A DNA stretch of 32,483 nucleotides. Source: an uncultured Clostridia bacterium (GTDB taxonomy: Bacteria; Bacillota; Clostridia; Christensenellales; UBA1242). Below are positions 16,450-22,172 of the stretch, in pieces. Each line of letters starts with the position of its first letter. The stretch's first letter is position 1. A model generated the notes under the pieces. That model searched no databases. It saw only the letters and a list, made by a program, of their open reading frames with translations, and had not been told where the DNA came from. The translations under genes and the position numbers were made by a program. The stretch lies in the NCBI GenBank assembly GCA_944382715.1, contig CALWNC010000013.1:1-32483 (forward strand), read 5' to 3'.

Positions 16450-16734
16450 TTATTTAAAACAAAAACCATCTTTACACTTATATTCGCACAAATATGTTGA
16501 TGAACAACCATTATCAAAACGAAAAATAGTTTTAAGAATTTTTTTATCTTCAAGAACTGATTTATAAAAATAATATTTATCATAAGAATCAATTTCAGAA
16601 TCATTATCACTAGATTCTTTTAAAGAATTTAAAAACCTCAATTGATTATTAAATTCTTTTTTTGATATAAAAATTTCACTCGACATAACATTCTCAAAAC
16701 AATTAAATTGAATTGAATATTTGATTTTTTTCAT
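16450..16734 (-). CDS. Unknown small protein of module 1
   Basis: 94 residues from the ATG at 16734, chosen because AAAGGAGTTTAAAATT precedes it; the frame is open 30 bases further. The leader from aatttaaaggag through atgaaaaaa is identical to that of the 89-residue gene of module 2. The protein has an acidic middle (SSDNDSEIDSYDKYYFYKS) and four cysteines near the C-terminus (NGCSSTYLCEYKCKDGFCFK) that may bind metal or form disulfides. I do not recognise a family. It is the first gene of an operon with the RHH gene, 17 bases downstream, so it may act with it. Confidence 0.65.
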   Translation of the reverse strand: MKKIKYSIQFNCFENVMSSEIFISKKEFNNQLRFLNSLKESSDNDSEIDSYDKYYFYKSVLEDKKILKTIFRFDNGCSSTYLCEYKCKDGFCFK

Positions 16735-16789
16735 AATTTTAAACTCCTTTAAATTTATTAACATTAATGTTTTTAACTATATACTAATT

Positions 16790-16807
16790 TATTCGCAAAA
16801 GCTGTCT
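16790..16807. promoter_or_regulatory. Half-palindrome operator-like motif upstream of module 1
   Basis: tattcgcaaaagctgtct is identical over 18 bases to part of the full palindrome upstream of module 2 (19161-19178). The other arm has decayed. It lies about 55 bases upstream of the module 1 start. Confidence 0.6.
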
Positions 16808-16860
16808 ATGTGCAAATTATACAAATCTTAAATTAAAAATGTATATACAAATAGTACTTT

Positions 16861-16892
16861 TTTTTGTCGCTATTCGTGGATAGCGACAAAAA
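16861..16892. repeat. 13-bp perfect palindrome
   Basis: tttttgtcgctat (16861-16873) pairs exactly with 16880-16892 around loop tcgtgg. The T run is 5' and the A run 3' on both strands, so it is not an intrinsic terminator. It may be a protein-binding site or an extruded structure such as a replication origin element. Confidence 0.55.
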
Positions 16893-17025
16893 TAGGAGTA
16901 GGAAACAGCAATAAACAAAGTAAAAGATTTTTTTATAAAATAAAAAAAATATCATTTCAAGTTATCCAACTTAAAATGATTAGGTAAATATTTATTATAA
17001 GCGTTTCGCCGCAAGACGGTCTACA

Positions 17026-17081
17026 CTTATTAAATGCACGAAGTACGCACCCTGCACGCTAGGTGCGATAAGCTTAATAAG
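17026..17081. other. GC-richer nested hairpin region
   Basis: An 8-bp outer stem cttattaa / ttaataag (17026-17033, 17074-17081) encloses a 6-bp stem cgcacc / ggtgcg (17046-17051, 17062-17067). The surrounding 17000-17070 is clearly more GC-rich than its neighbours, with cgtttcgccgcaagacggtc just before. It could be a structured RNA, a replication or nicking origin, or the trace of another insertion. No coding function is apparent. Confidence 0.4.
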
Positions 17082-17183
17082 AACAAAAAAATAATAAATC
17101 ACTCTCAACAAATTTAACAAGGGCAGTAGCCGAACACATACGAAGTCGACACCAATAATGCCCAAAAGCAAAGCACACGACAA
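17066..17183 (-). repeat. Divergent ~115-bp repeat, copy 1
   Basis: On the minus strand this begins tcgtgtgctttg, contains gggcattattggtgtcgac and ends near ttcttattaag. A related copy lies at 18086-18194. Both lie directly after the stop of a minus-strand gene. An open frame of hydrophobic residues (GIIGVDFVCVRLLPLLNLL) runs through copy 1 but is broken by a stop in copy 2. Confidence 0.6.
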
Positions 17184-17185
17184 AA

Positions 17186-17911
17186 TTATAATCTAATATT
17201 GCTAAGCTCATTATTTACACGATTAACAACATAATTTTCATTATTCGGATAATTAGTATAAAATGTAATTAACTTAATATTTGCTAATCTACATATTTCT
17301 CTAACTTTATTATCTCTATATTTTCTCTTAGATTGATTATGAGTACTATCATTAATCTCAATTAATAACAATAAATTCATACTATTTTTATCAAAAATTC
17401 CAAAATCTATATTTCTAAACAATTCATTTTGATATTGATTAGGGAAAGATTTAATTTTACTTACAACAGAAGCCAAATTCACTTGTGGCATTATAAAATA
17501 AATACTTTCAAAATTCCTTTGTAATATATCATAAAAATATTTTTCATAATCTGTCATTAATGATTTTTTTTCATAAGATTTATTTATATCTTTTTGTTTT
17601 TTTGAATTATCATTTTTAATTTTTTCATAATCAAAATTATTTTGCTCAGTATCATAATAGTCAACATTTATTATATCAGTCTTATCAATTTTTGAAACTG
17701 CGCCAAAGTCGTTAATATTAAACTCATTTTTTTTATTAGCTTTTGATTTATTATTATTGCCAATAAGTATTATAAGATTATAAACAATCTTTATTAAAAA
17801 AAATATTAAAACAAAAGGGAAAAATAAAATAATAAATATTATTTTATAATTAAAGTTTGTATAATATCTTTTTTTTGATTTATATTTCTTTTTATAGTAC
17901 CTTTTAGCCAT
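17186..17911 (-). CDS. Membrane-anchored DUF2726-like protein
   Basis: 241 residues from the ATG at 17911 (TGAGG 9 bases before); the open frame to 17983 runs into the upstream terminator and is not used. It starts with a very basic stretch (MAKRYYKKKYKSKKRYY), then one or two membrane segments (about 24-54), a charged Asn/Lys/Asp-rich linker, and a C-terminal domain (about 135-240) with LMTDYEKYFYDILQRN, an IDFGIF strand and LLLIEINDSTHN, and RDNKVREICRLANIKLI. That pattern fits DUF2726, a restriction-endonuclease-like fold family of unproven function. The acidic residues in IDFG and LIEIND could be the metal-binding positions. The topology would place the domain on one side of the membrane. 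It lies in the middle of the B-C segment. Confidence 0.65.
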   Translation of the reverse strand: MAKRYYKKKYKSKKRYYTNFNYKIIFIILFFPFVLIFFLIKIVYNLIILIGNNNKSKANKKNEFNINDFGAVSKIDKTDIINVDYYDTEQNNFDYEKIKNDNSKKQKDINKSYEKKSLMTDYEKYFYDILQRNFESIYFIMPQVNLASVVSKIKSFPNQYQNELFRNIDFGIFDKNSMNLLLLIEINDSTHNQSKRKYRDNKVREICRLANIKLITFYTNYPNNENYVVNRVNNELSNIRL

Positions 17912-17962
17912 AAATAAAACCTCATAATTAATATTAGCAAAAATATAATAAAATTGTAAAGT

Positions 17963-17989
17963 AAAAAGGGGACTTGCAAGCAAGCCCCC
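17963..17989 (-). terminator. Terminator hairpin, copy 1
   Basis: GGGG-A-CTTGC and GCAAG-CCCC form a GC-rich stem; on the minus strand it is followed by TTTTT. The same hairpin recurs at 18506-18532. Confidence 0.8.
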
Positions 17990-18085
17990 TTAAAAACCCT
18001 AAAATAATATAGTAACAAAATAATAAAAATATTTTAAAAATATAAAATATTAAATGCCAATACAATAAAAAAAGAAAAATTAAAA

Positions 18086-18194
18086 ACTTAATAAGAACGA
18101 AATTAATTATAACTAGCAAAGATTTAGTAAGAGCAGCAATCAACGGCATACGGGGTCGACACCAATAATGCCCACAACCAAAACACACGAAATC
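18086..18194 (-). repeat. Divergent ~115-bp repeat, copy 2
   Basis: Homologous to 17066-17183: tcgtgtgttttg, gggcattattggtgtcgac and ttcttattaag are shared in order. The frame open in copy 1 meets a TGA here. It lies just after the stop of the 87-residue membrane gene. Confidence 0.6.
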
Positions 18195-18457
18195 TATTGA
18201 TTTTTTTTACTTTCATCAATAGCCGACTTAATAACATTGATTTTCAACAAATTATCTCTATAAAACTTTTTCTTTTTATTAAAAATAACCGAGCAAATTA
18301 AAAAAACAAAAAATAATATAAACATAAAAGTAGAAAAAGAATTATACTCAATATAAGAAAAAAATAAGATAAAAGATAAAATCATAAAAATAACAAACAA
18401 AATATGTAAAATTTTATATAATTTATATTTCTTTTGAAAAAAATTAAAATCTTCCAT
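18194..18457 (-). CDS. Small two-helix membrane protein of the B-C segment
   Basis: 87 residues with two hydrophobic helices (about 15-35 and 42-62), an aromatic-rich short loop (SYIEYNSFSTF) and basic flanks (FNKKKKFYRDN). TAGGAG lies 9 bases before the ATG. I do not recognise a family. It lies between the two copies of the GGGGACTTGC terminator, so it is probably a single-gene transcript. Confidence 0.65.
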   Translation of the reverse strand: MEDFNFFQKKYKLYKILHILFVIFMILSFILFFSYIEYNSFSTFMFILFFVFLICSVIFNKKKKFYRDNLLKINVIKSAIDESKKNQ

Positions 18458-18505
18458 AAAATACTCCTAATAAAATAATATCAAAAAATTAAAAGTAAGT
18501 CAATT

Positions 18506-18532
18506 AAAAAGGGGACTTGCAAGCAAGCCCCC
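18506..18532 (-). terminator. Terminator hairpin, copy 2
   Basis: Same GGGGACTTGC / GCAAGCCCC stem as at 17963-17989, with TTTTT on the minus strand. It ends the module 2 operon. Duplicated together with neighbouring sequence. Confidence 0.8.
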
Positions 18533-18539
18533 TAAAACC

Positions 18540-18713
18540 CTAAAAAAGCAAAGAAATAATATAAATAAAATATTTAAGACCAGAATAAGCAGCACCAAAA
18601 AAATAAACAATAATACCTAATGTAGTCGAAAGAAAATCAATTAAAGCTCCAATAATAGGCAAATTAGAACTATCACCACCAATAAACGAAATTTTATCAT
18701 TTAAAAATGCCAT
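18540..18713 (-). CDS. 57-residue hydrophobic protein overlapping the truncated RHH gene
   Basis: 57 residues, hydrophobic from about residue 18 to 57 (LPIIGALIDFLSTTLGIIVY, then FFGAAYSGLKYF). It overlaps the truncated RHH frame by 13 bases in another frame, so it could be translated by coupling; the only ribosome-binding site is a weak GTGAG. It may be related to the hydrophobic frame of the 17066 repeat (a PIIGALID-like pattern against GIIGVDF), which would make three such units in the segment. It ends just ahead of the terminator. Confidence 0.5.
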   Translation of the reverse strand: MAFLNDKISFIGGDSSNLPIIGALIDFLSTTLGIIVYFFGAAYSGLKYFIYIISLLF

Positions 18714-18814
18714 AGTCTCACTATTGTCATTTTACTATAATTTGTAGTAATTTCTTTTAAATCTTCGTAAAGCCATAAAGGCAACCTTATACTAATCAAT
18801 TTTGATTTCTCCAT
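18701..18814 (-). pseudogene. Truncated ribbon-helix-helix gene (second copy)
   Basis: The first 30 codons are identical to the intact RHH gene at 16262-16432, then the sequence leaves homology and stops after 37 residues (ending KMTIVRLWHF). Helix B, needed for the dimer core, is lost. It still has the ribosome-binding site and follows the 89-residue gene by 10 bases. A truncated product could only act by mixing with the intact protein, if at all. Confidence 0.7.
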
Positions 18815-18830
18815 AAATAACTCCTTAATT
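18723..18830 (-). repeat. 108-bp repeat, copy 2
   Basis: One mismatch to 16341-16448, spaced 2382 bases away in the same orientation. Recombination between the two would delete the middle of the segment. Confidence 0.9.
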
Positions 18831-19094
18831 AATAGAAATATCTAGAACTAATCTAAAAGCACGCAAAATAACATTTTGACAATCAAAAGATAACTCAGAA
18901 TTAAGGACAATATAGCTAAGCTCATCTAAATTAATTCTTGATTTAAAGTTTTTTGAAACATCAGTAATTTTTTCAATAATGCCATTACTAGCAACAAAAT
19001 CAATTGCATCATTTTTGGAAAATGCCGGCACATATTCAGCCCAATAAAAATTACCAGAACTTAACAATATTTTATAAATTTTTAATTTTTTCAT
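18825..19094 (-). CDS. Unknown small protein of module 2
   Basis: 89 residues, with AAAGGAGTTTAAAATT before ATG in a leader identical to that of module 1. The protein begins KKLKIYKILLSSGNFYWAEY and has a FSKNDAIDFVASNGIIEKI block; no cysteine cluster, and little similarity to the module 1 protein beyond the first residues. The same leader and the same downstream partner (RHH) but different product suggest a cassette in which the first gene is exchanged. I do not recognise a family. Confidence 0.6.
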   Translation of the reverse strand: MKKLKIYKILLSSGNFYWAEYVPAFSKNDAIDFVASNGIIEKITDVSKNFKSRINLDELSYIVLNSELSFDCQNVILRAFRLVLDISIN

Positions 19095-19125
19095 AATTTT
19101 AAACTCCTTTAAATTGAATACAAAA

Positions 19126-19155
19126 ATATTAACACTGCCCCGAACAATTTGTCAA
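19126..19155 (-). promoter_or_regulatory. Promoter of module 2
   Basis: TTGACA (19155-19150), 18-base spacer, TAATAT (19131-19126) on the minus strand. The region acaatttgtcaagta around the -35 box matches the recombinase promoter context (ccaatttgtcaaata at 14614-14628). Confidence 0.55.
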
Positions 19156-19157
19156 GT

Positions 19158-19191
19158 AACTATTCGCAAAAGCTGTCTTTTGCGAATAGTT
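19158..19191. promoter_or_regulatory. Palindromic operator-like site upstream of module 2
   Basis: aactattcgcaaaa (19158-19171) and its exact complement (19178-19191) form 14-bp arms around gctgtc, next to the -35 box. The right arm with the next base (15 bases) is found exactly at 14629-14643 between the recombinase and SerRS-arm promoters, and 18 bases of the left part recur at 16790-16807. No T run follows, so it is not a terminator. It is the likely target of a regulator made in the segment. Confidence 0.65.
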
Positions 19192-19192
19192 T

Positions 19193-20201
19193 GCAAATAA
19201 GTTGTTAACAATTTGTTTAATAACTTTGATAAAAATTAACCTCTCCTCTATCGTAAATCCTTAATTTATCAGGATTTATAAGCCTTTATTGTTTTATAAA
19301 ATTTTTAACAATAAAAAAATAATGTAAAAGTTAAGAAAAACATTTTTACTTTATTTTATATTTACTATATGGCTTTAAACAGTTCCATCTATAACCTATA
19401 AAAGAAACGATTAACTACTTTTTATATTTTATTAAAAGCAATTTTGACAAGATTAAATTGTGGTTTATAAGTTGTGGTTTACAAGTTTTCAAGTATGGTT
19501 TTTATTTTTTATTCTTTAGCAATAATAATTAGTAGCTAATCTTTAATTTGTTATAATAAGTTTGTTATAATAAGACAGATATTTATTTAGATTAATAATT
19601 AACGATAAATAATATAGTGTCAGCTTTGATTATTATGTTTTATAATTATTTTGTATATGAATTTTTTTTTCGCTGAAGAAAATTATTATTTAAAGGAAAA
19701 CATACACAAATATTACTTTTGCCAATATATCTAATAATGTTTATTTTTTGGTTGACCATAGACCATTTTTTTTACATTTAGCTAATAGATTTATCAATCC
19801 ACCTTTCACTAATTAATTTAATTTTAGTATGTGGCTTCTCAACTATGAATAGTTCCCTGCCAAATATTTTGAGTATTCTAATTTAAAATATGAACAGATG
19901 GCAATGTGGAATCTATAATTTACTTTTTGAATTTTTTTATTTTTAAGTTAACAAAATATTAGTAATAAACTTATAATTTAGAAATTACATACTATTGCTA
20001 GTTTATTAAAGGTCAAAGTCAGTCAATAAATTAATAAGAAATTAATCTTTTTACACCTACTTCATTACTTGTTAAATTAAATTCATATAATGATTATCAG
20101 TTTTTATAATAATTTTGCGTATGAAAATGGCTAATAAATATAAACTTTATTTTTTATTATGTATAATTCTAATTGAATTTAATTTAATAAAAAAATTTCA
20201 T
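19193..20201. other. Non-coding right part of the B-C segment
   Basis: About 1.0 kb with no credible ORF. It holds one 8-bp hairpin, taaatcct / aggattta (19254-19261, 19271-19278), several AT-rich repeats and a heptad repeat at 20011-20027. It may be an origin or decayed sequence. Confidence 0.4.
20011..20027. repeat. GGTCAAA-GTC-AGTCAAT heptad repeat
   Basis: Two heptads with a three-base spacer, as in the CtsR heat-shock operator (consensus RGTCAAA-NAN-RGTCAAA) but with T in place of the central A and an altered last base. The same sequence is at 22145-22161, and an 18-mer of it is found inverted at 20901-20917 within a coding sequence. None is placed in an evident promoter. Confidence 0.45.
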
Positions 20202-20230
20202 AAAAAAACTGGATATTTAAATCCAGTTTT
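20202..20230 (-). terminator. Terminator beyond site C
   Basis: aaaactggat / atccagtttt stem (20205-20214, 20221-20230), six-base loop, T run on the minus strand. It lies on the far side of site C from the gene ending at 20286, so site C sits between a stop codon and this terminator. Confidence 0.7.
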
Positions 20231-20233
20231 ATT

Positions 20234-20294
20234 AATATTATACATGTCATAATACCTTATAAAAATTGATTTTATGACAATTTTTTTATTTTTT
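20234..20294 (+). repeat. Recombination-like site C (right end of the 4.5-kb segment)
   Basis: ATATTATA (20235-20242), CATGT, CATAATAC (20248-20255), CTTATAAAAATTG and ATTTTATGACAATTTTTTT. It is in direct orientation to B and overlaps the last codons of the gene ending at 20286. The copy has one change in the left arm (TATTATA). Confidence 0.65.
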
Positions 20295-21002
20295 GTATTC
20301 CATTTCTTTAGATATTGGTTTCATTTTCTTCACTATTACGGTATCGCCAAGTGTTTCAATTTCTACCTTTTCCAATCCATTTGTTTGTTTCTCAATAGCT
20401 TGAACTTGCTTTAACAAGTCTTTTTCATTAATCTTTGCACCATCAACTTTAGTACCAGTTTCTATTACTTTTTTAGATATTTCTATACTTTCCTGATCAT
20501 CTTCTTTTGATTCAGTCATTGCTGTAATTAATTTTGCCGTATTTTCATACTCGTCAAAAATCTTTCTAGCAAGCTCAACCTTTTTTATGTATGACTTAAT
20601 ATTTGCCTTTGAAGATTCTTTTCCCTCATCGTCAACATGCTTTGGAATAGTTTGAAGAACACTAATTAAATTCTTCTCTAATTTGCCAAATATTGAGATT
20701 AGTTCAATCTCATTTTTAGTTTTCTGAATTTCTTCTTTTATCTTACTAACTTCATGTTCCCCACTTGATGTTTGACCAATTTTATTAGGCTCGGTTGTTT
20801 TATGTGTTTTTACATCATTATTTATATTAGTCTTGGTGACTGTTTTTGTTGAAGTAGCTGGTTTCTTTGTGGTAGCTATATTTTTAGTAGAAGACTTTAC
20901 TGACTGACTTTGACCTTTATTGTCTGTTACCATAGCTTTATTTTGATTTTTTTGAATTTTTATTTCATTGTTAATGGATTTTTTTTCATTATCATTCGTC
21001 AT
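20286..21002 (-). CDS. Unknown Lys/Thr-rich coiled-coil protein
   Basis: 238 residues from the ATG at 21002, which overlaps the nitroreductase stop by 11 bases and is therefore translationally coupled; the further-upstream frame lies inside the nitroreductase gene. The first ~85 residues are low-complexity, rich in Lys, Thr, Ser and Asn (KSSTKNIATTKKPATSTKT), then follow charged helices with coiled-coil character (about 85-215) and a short basic end. There is no signal peptide or membrane segment. I do not recognise the family. Its 3' end is site C, so the last residues may be set by the integration. Confidence 0.65.
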   Translation of the reverse strand: MTNDNEKKSINNEIKIQKNQNKAMVTDNKGQSQSVKSSTKNIATTKKPATSTKTVTKTNINNDVKTHKTTEPNKIGQTSSGEHEVSKIKEEIQKTKNEIELISIFGKLEKNLISVLQTIPKHVDDEGKESSKANIKSYIKKVELARKIFDEYENTAKLITAMTESKEDDQESIEISKKVIETGTKVDGAKINEKDLLKQVQAIEKQTNGLEKVEIETLGDTVIVKKMKPISKEMEYKK

Positions 21003-21564
21003 CTTGATACCACTCCACAATATCCTGTAAATTTTTTCTTGGTCTACTAGATGGTGACTCATCTGCTATTCCAAGTGATAATGCACAATTTAATTCCAAA
21101 TCTTGATGATTTAGCATTTTTGCCACATCTTCTGCTACATAAACAATATCTCTTATCCAGAGTGAACCTATATCTAATTCAGTTGCTCTCAAACACATAT
21201 TTTCAACACAAGCACCAATTGACAAATTATCCCCAATTATCCAATTGTCATTTTTCTCTCTAAATATAAGAACTAATATTGGCGCTTGCTTAATAATATG
21301 AGCTGTAGAATTAACACTACTTTTTGCTCCAAGCAATATTCTTTGAGGAACTTCATCATGAGTTAGCGTATAATCAATCATCATATCGGCAATTTTATCC
21401 TTAATATTCCCTTTAACTATAACAAAACTCCATGGCTGTCTATTTTTTGCAGATGGTGCTAATCGTCCAGCATTTAAAATATCCTCTACAGTTTCTCGTG
21501 ATAGTTCGTCACTTTTAAATTTTCTAATACTTCTTCTTTGTTTAATTGCTTCAATAGTTTCCAT
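20992..21564 (-). CDS. Nitroreductase family protein
   Basis: 190 residues, the usual length. N-terminal RRSIRKFK and LAPSAKNRQPWSFVIV give the FMN phosphate- and ring-binding region, and the later GDNLSIGACVENMCLRATELDIGSLW with ALSLGIADE and PRK near the end complete the fold. Members use NAD(P)H and FMN to reduce nitro compounds, quinones or other acceptors; the natural substrate is unknown. TAAGGAGA precedes the ATG. It is the first of a two-gene unit with the coiled-coil protein and follows the HEPN-motif gene by 18 bases, so all three are probably co-transcribed. Confidence 0.9.
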   Translation of the reverse strand: METIEAIKQRRSIRKFKSDELSRETVEDILNAGRLAPSAKNRQPWSFVIVKGNIKDKIADMMIDYTLTHDEVPQRILLGAKSSVNSTAHIIKQAPILVLIFREKNDNWIIGDNLSIGACVENMCLRATELDIGSLWIRDIVYVAEDVAKMLNHQDLELNCALSLGIADESPSSRPRKNLQDIVEWYQDDE

Positions 21565-21582
21565 TAATTTATCTCCTTAATA

Positions 21583-22056
21583 CTAATTTATATTAGACTT
21601 GTTTTTTAAATAATTTAATCTCTCTAATTGACTAGCTTTTATTAACTCTAATCTTGAGTACATATTTTTAAGTTTTTTTAAATAATCTTTAAGTGCCTCA
21701 AATTCTTCTAAAATAAAATCTTCTGTAGGATTATCACCATATTTTGTAACCTTAAAATACTCATGTGTAAAATAATTTCTTTTTTCAAGTAACGCTTTAA
21801 GCTCTACAATTTCATCGTGTTTTAGGCTTTCAGAATCATATACTATTGATATCATTTGTCCAAAAGTCATTGTTTCCATTTTATTTTTCAAATAAAGAGC
21901 ATCATCTACTACTTGGTCATAATCATGTTGGGTCATTTGATTATGTCTTGAGAATTCTTTAATAATTTCGCTTTTTTCTATTATTTCGGATATGTCTAAC
22001 TCAATTTTTTGAGTAATCTCTACCATTTTACCAATTGCACAGTATATTCTATTCAT
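21583..22056 (-). CDS. HEPN-motif protein
   Basis: 157 residues, helical. Residues 93-98 read RNYFTH, the Rx4-6H motif of HEPN-type ribonucleases, in the expected place after a long helix (ELKALLEKRNYFTHEYF). Up to ~90 residues of helices precede it and a Lys/Leu-rich helical tail (LKKLKNMYSRLELIKASQLE) follows. HEPN proteins often act as RNases in toxin-antitoxin or phage-defence systems, but many are inactive housekeeping relatives. There is no adjacent nucleotidyltransferase antitoxin. The promoter gives a leaderless start. It leads the operon with the nitroreductase gene. Confidence 0.6.
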   Translation of the reverse strand: MNRIYCAIGKMVEITQKIELDISEIIEKSEIIKEFSRHNQMTQHDYDQVVDDALYLKNKMETMTFGQMISIVYDSESLKHDEIVELKALLEKRNYFTHEYFKVTKYGDNPTEDFILEEFEALKDYLKKLKNMYSRLELIKASQLERLNYLKNKSNIN

Positions 22057-22062
22057 AGCATA

Positions 22063-22091
22063 ATTATAATAAGTTTTTCTATATTTTTCAA
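22063..22091 (-). promoter_or_regulatory. Leaderless promoter of the HEPN-motif gene
   Basis: TTGAAA (22091-22086), 17 bases, TATAAT (22068-22063) on the minus strand and then 6 bases to ATG. No Shine-Dalgarno site. Confidence 0.7.
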
Positions 22092-22111
22092 TATATTTTT
22101 AAAATTAAAAT

Positions 22112-22141
22112 AAAAACACATTAAATAAAATTAATGTGTTT
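22112..22141 (-). terminator. Terminator of polA
   Basis: An 11-bp perfect stem (22114-22124 with 22131-22141), loop ataaaa, T run on the minus strand. Confidence 0.8.
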
Positions 22142-22144
22142 AAA

Positions 22145-22161
22145 AGTCAAAGTCAGTCAAT
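22145..22161. repeat. AGTCAAA-GTC-AGTCAAT heptad repeat, second copy
   Basis: Shares 16 of 17 bases with 20011-20027, and lies between polA and its terminator. See that entry for the CtsR-like pattern. Confidence 0.45.
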
Positions 22162-22172
22162 AAAAACATTAC

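Noticed and set aside
16861..16892. Intrinsic terminator at the 13-bp palindrome
   Set aside because: The T run is on the 5' side of the stem on both strands, so it lacks the terminator tail.
16995..17183. Open frame of 62 residues, minus strand
   Set aside because: No ribosome-binding site, non-ATG start, and the homologous repeat at 18086-18194 is stopped in the same frame; kept as a repeat only.
17934..18188. Open frame of 84 residues, hydrophobic, minus strand
   Set aside because: It runs through the GGGGACTTGC terminator and the repeat copy 2 region, and has no ribosome-binding site.
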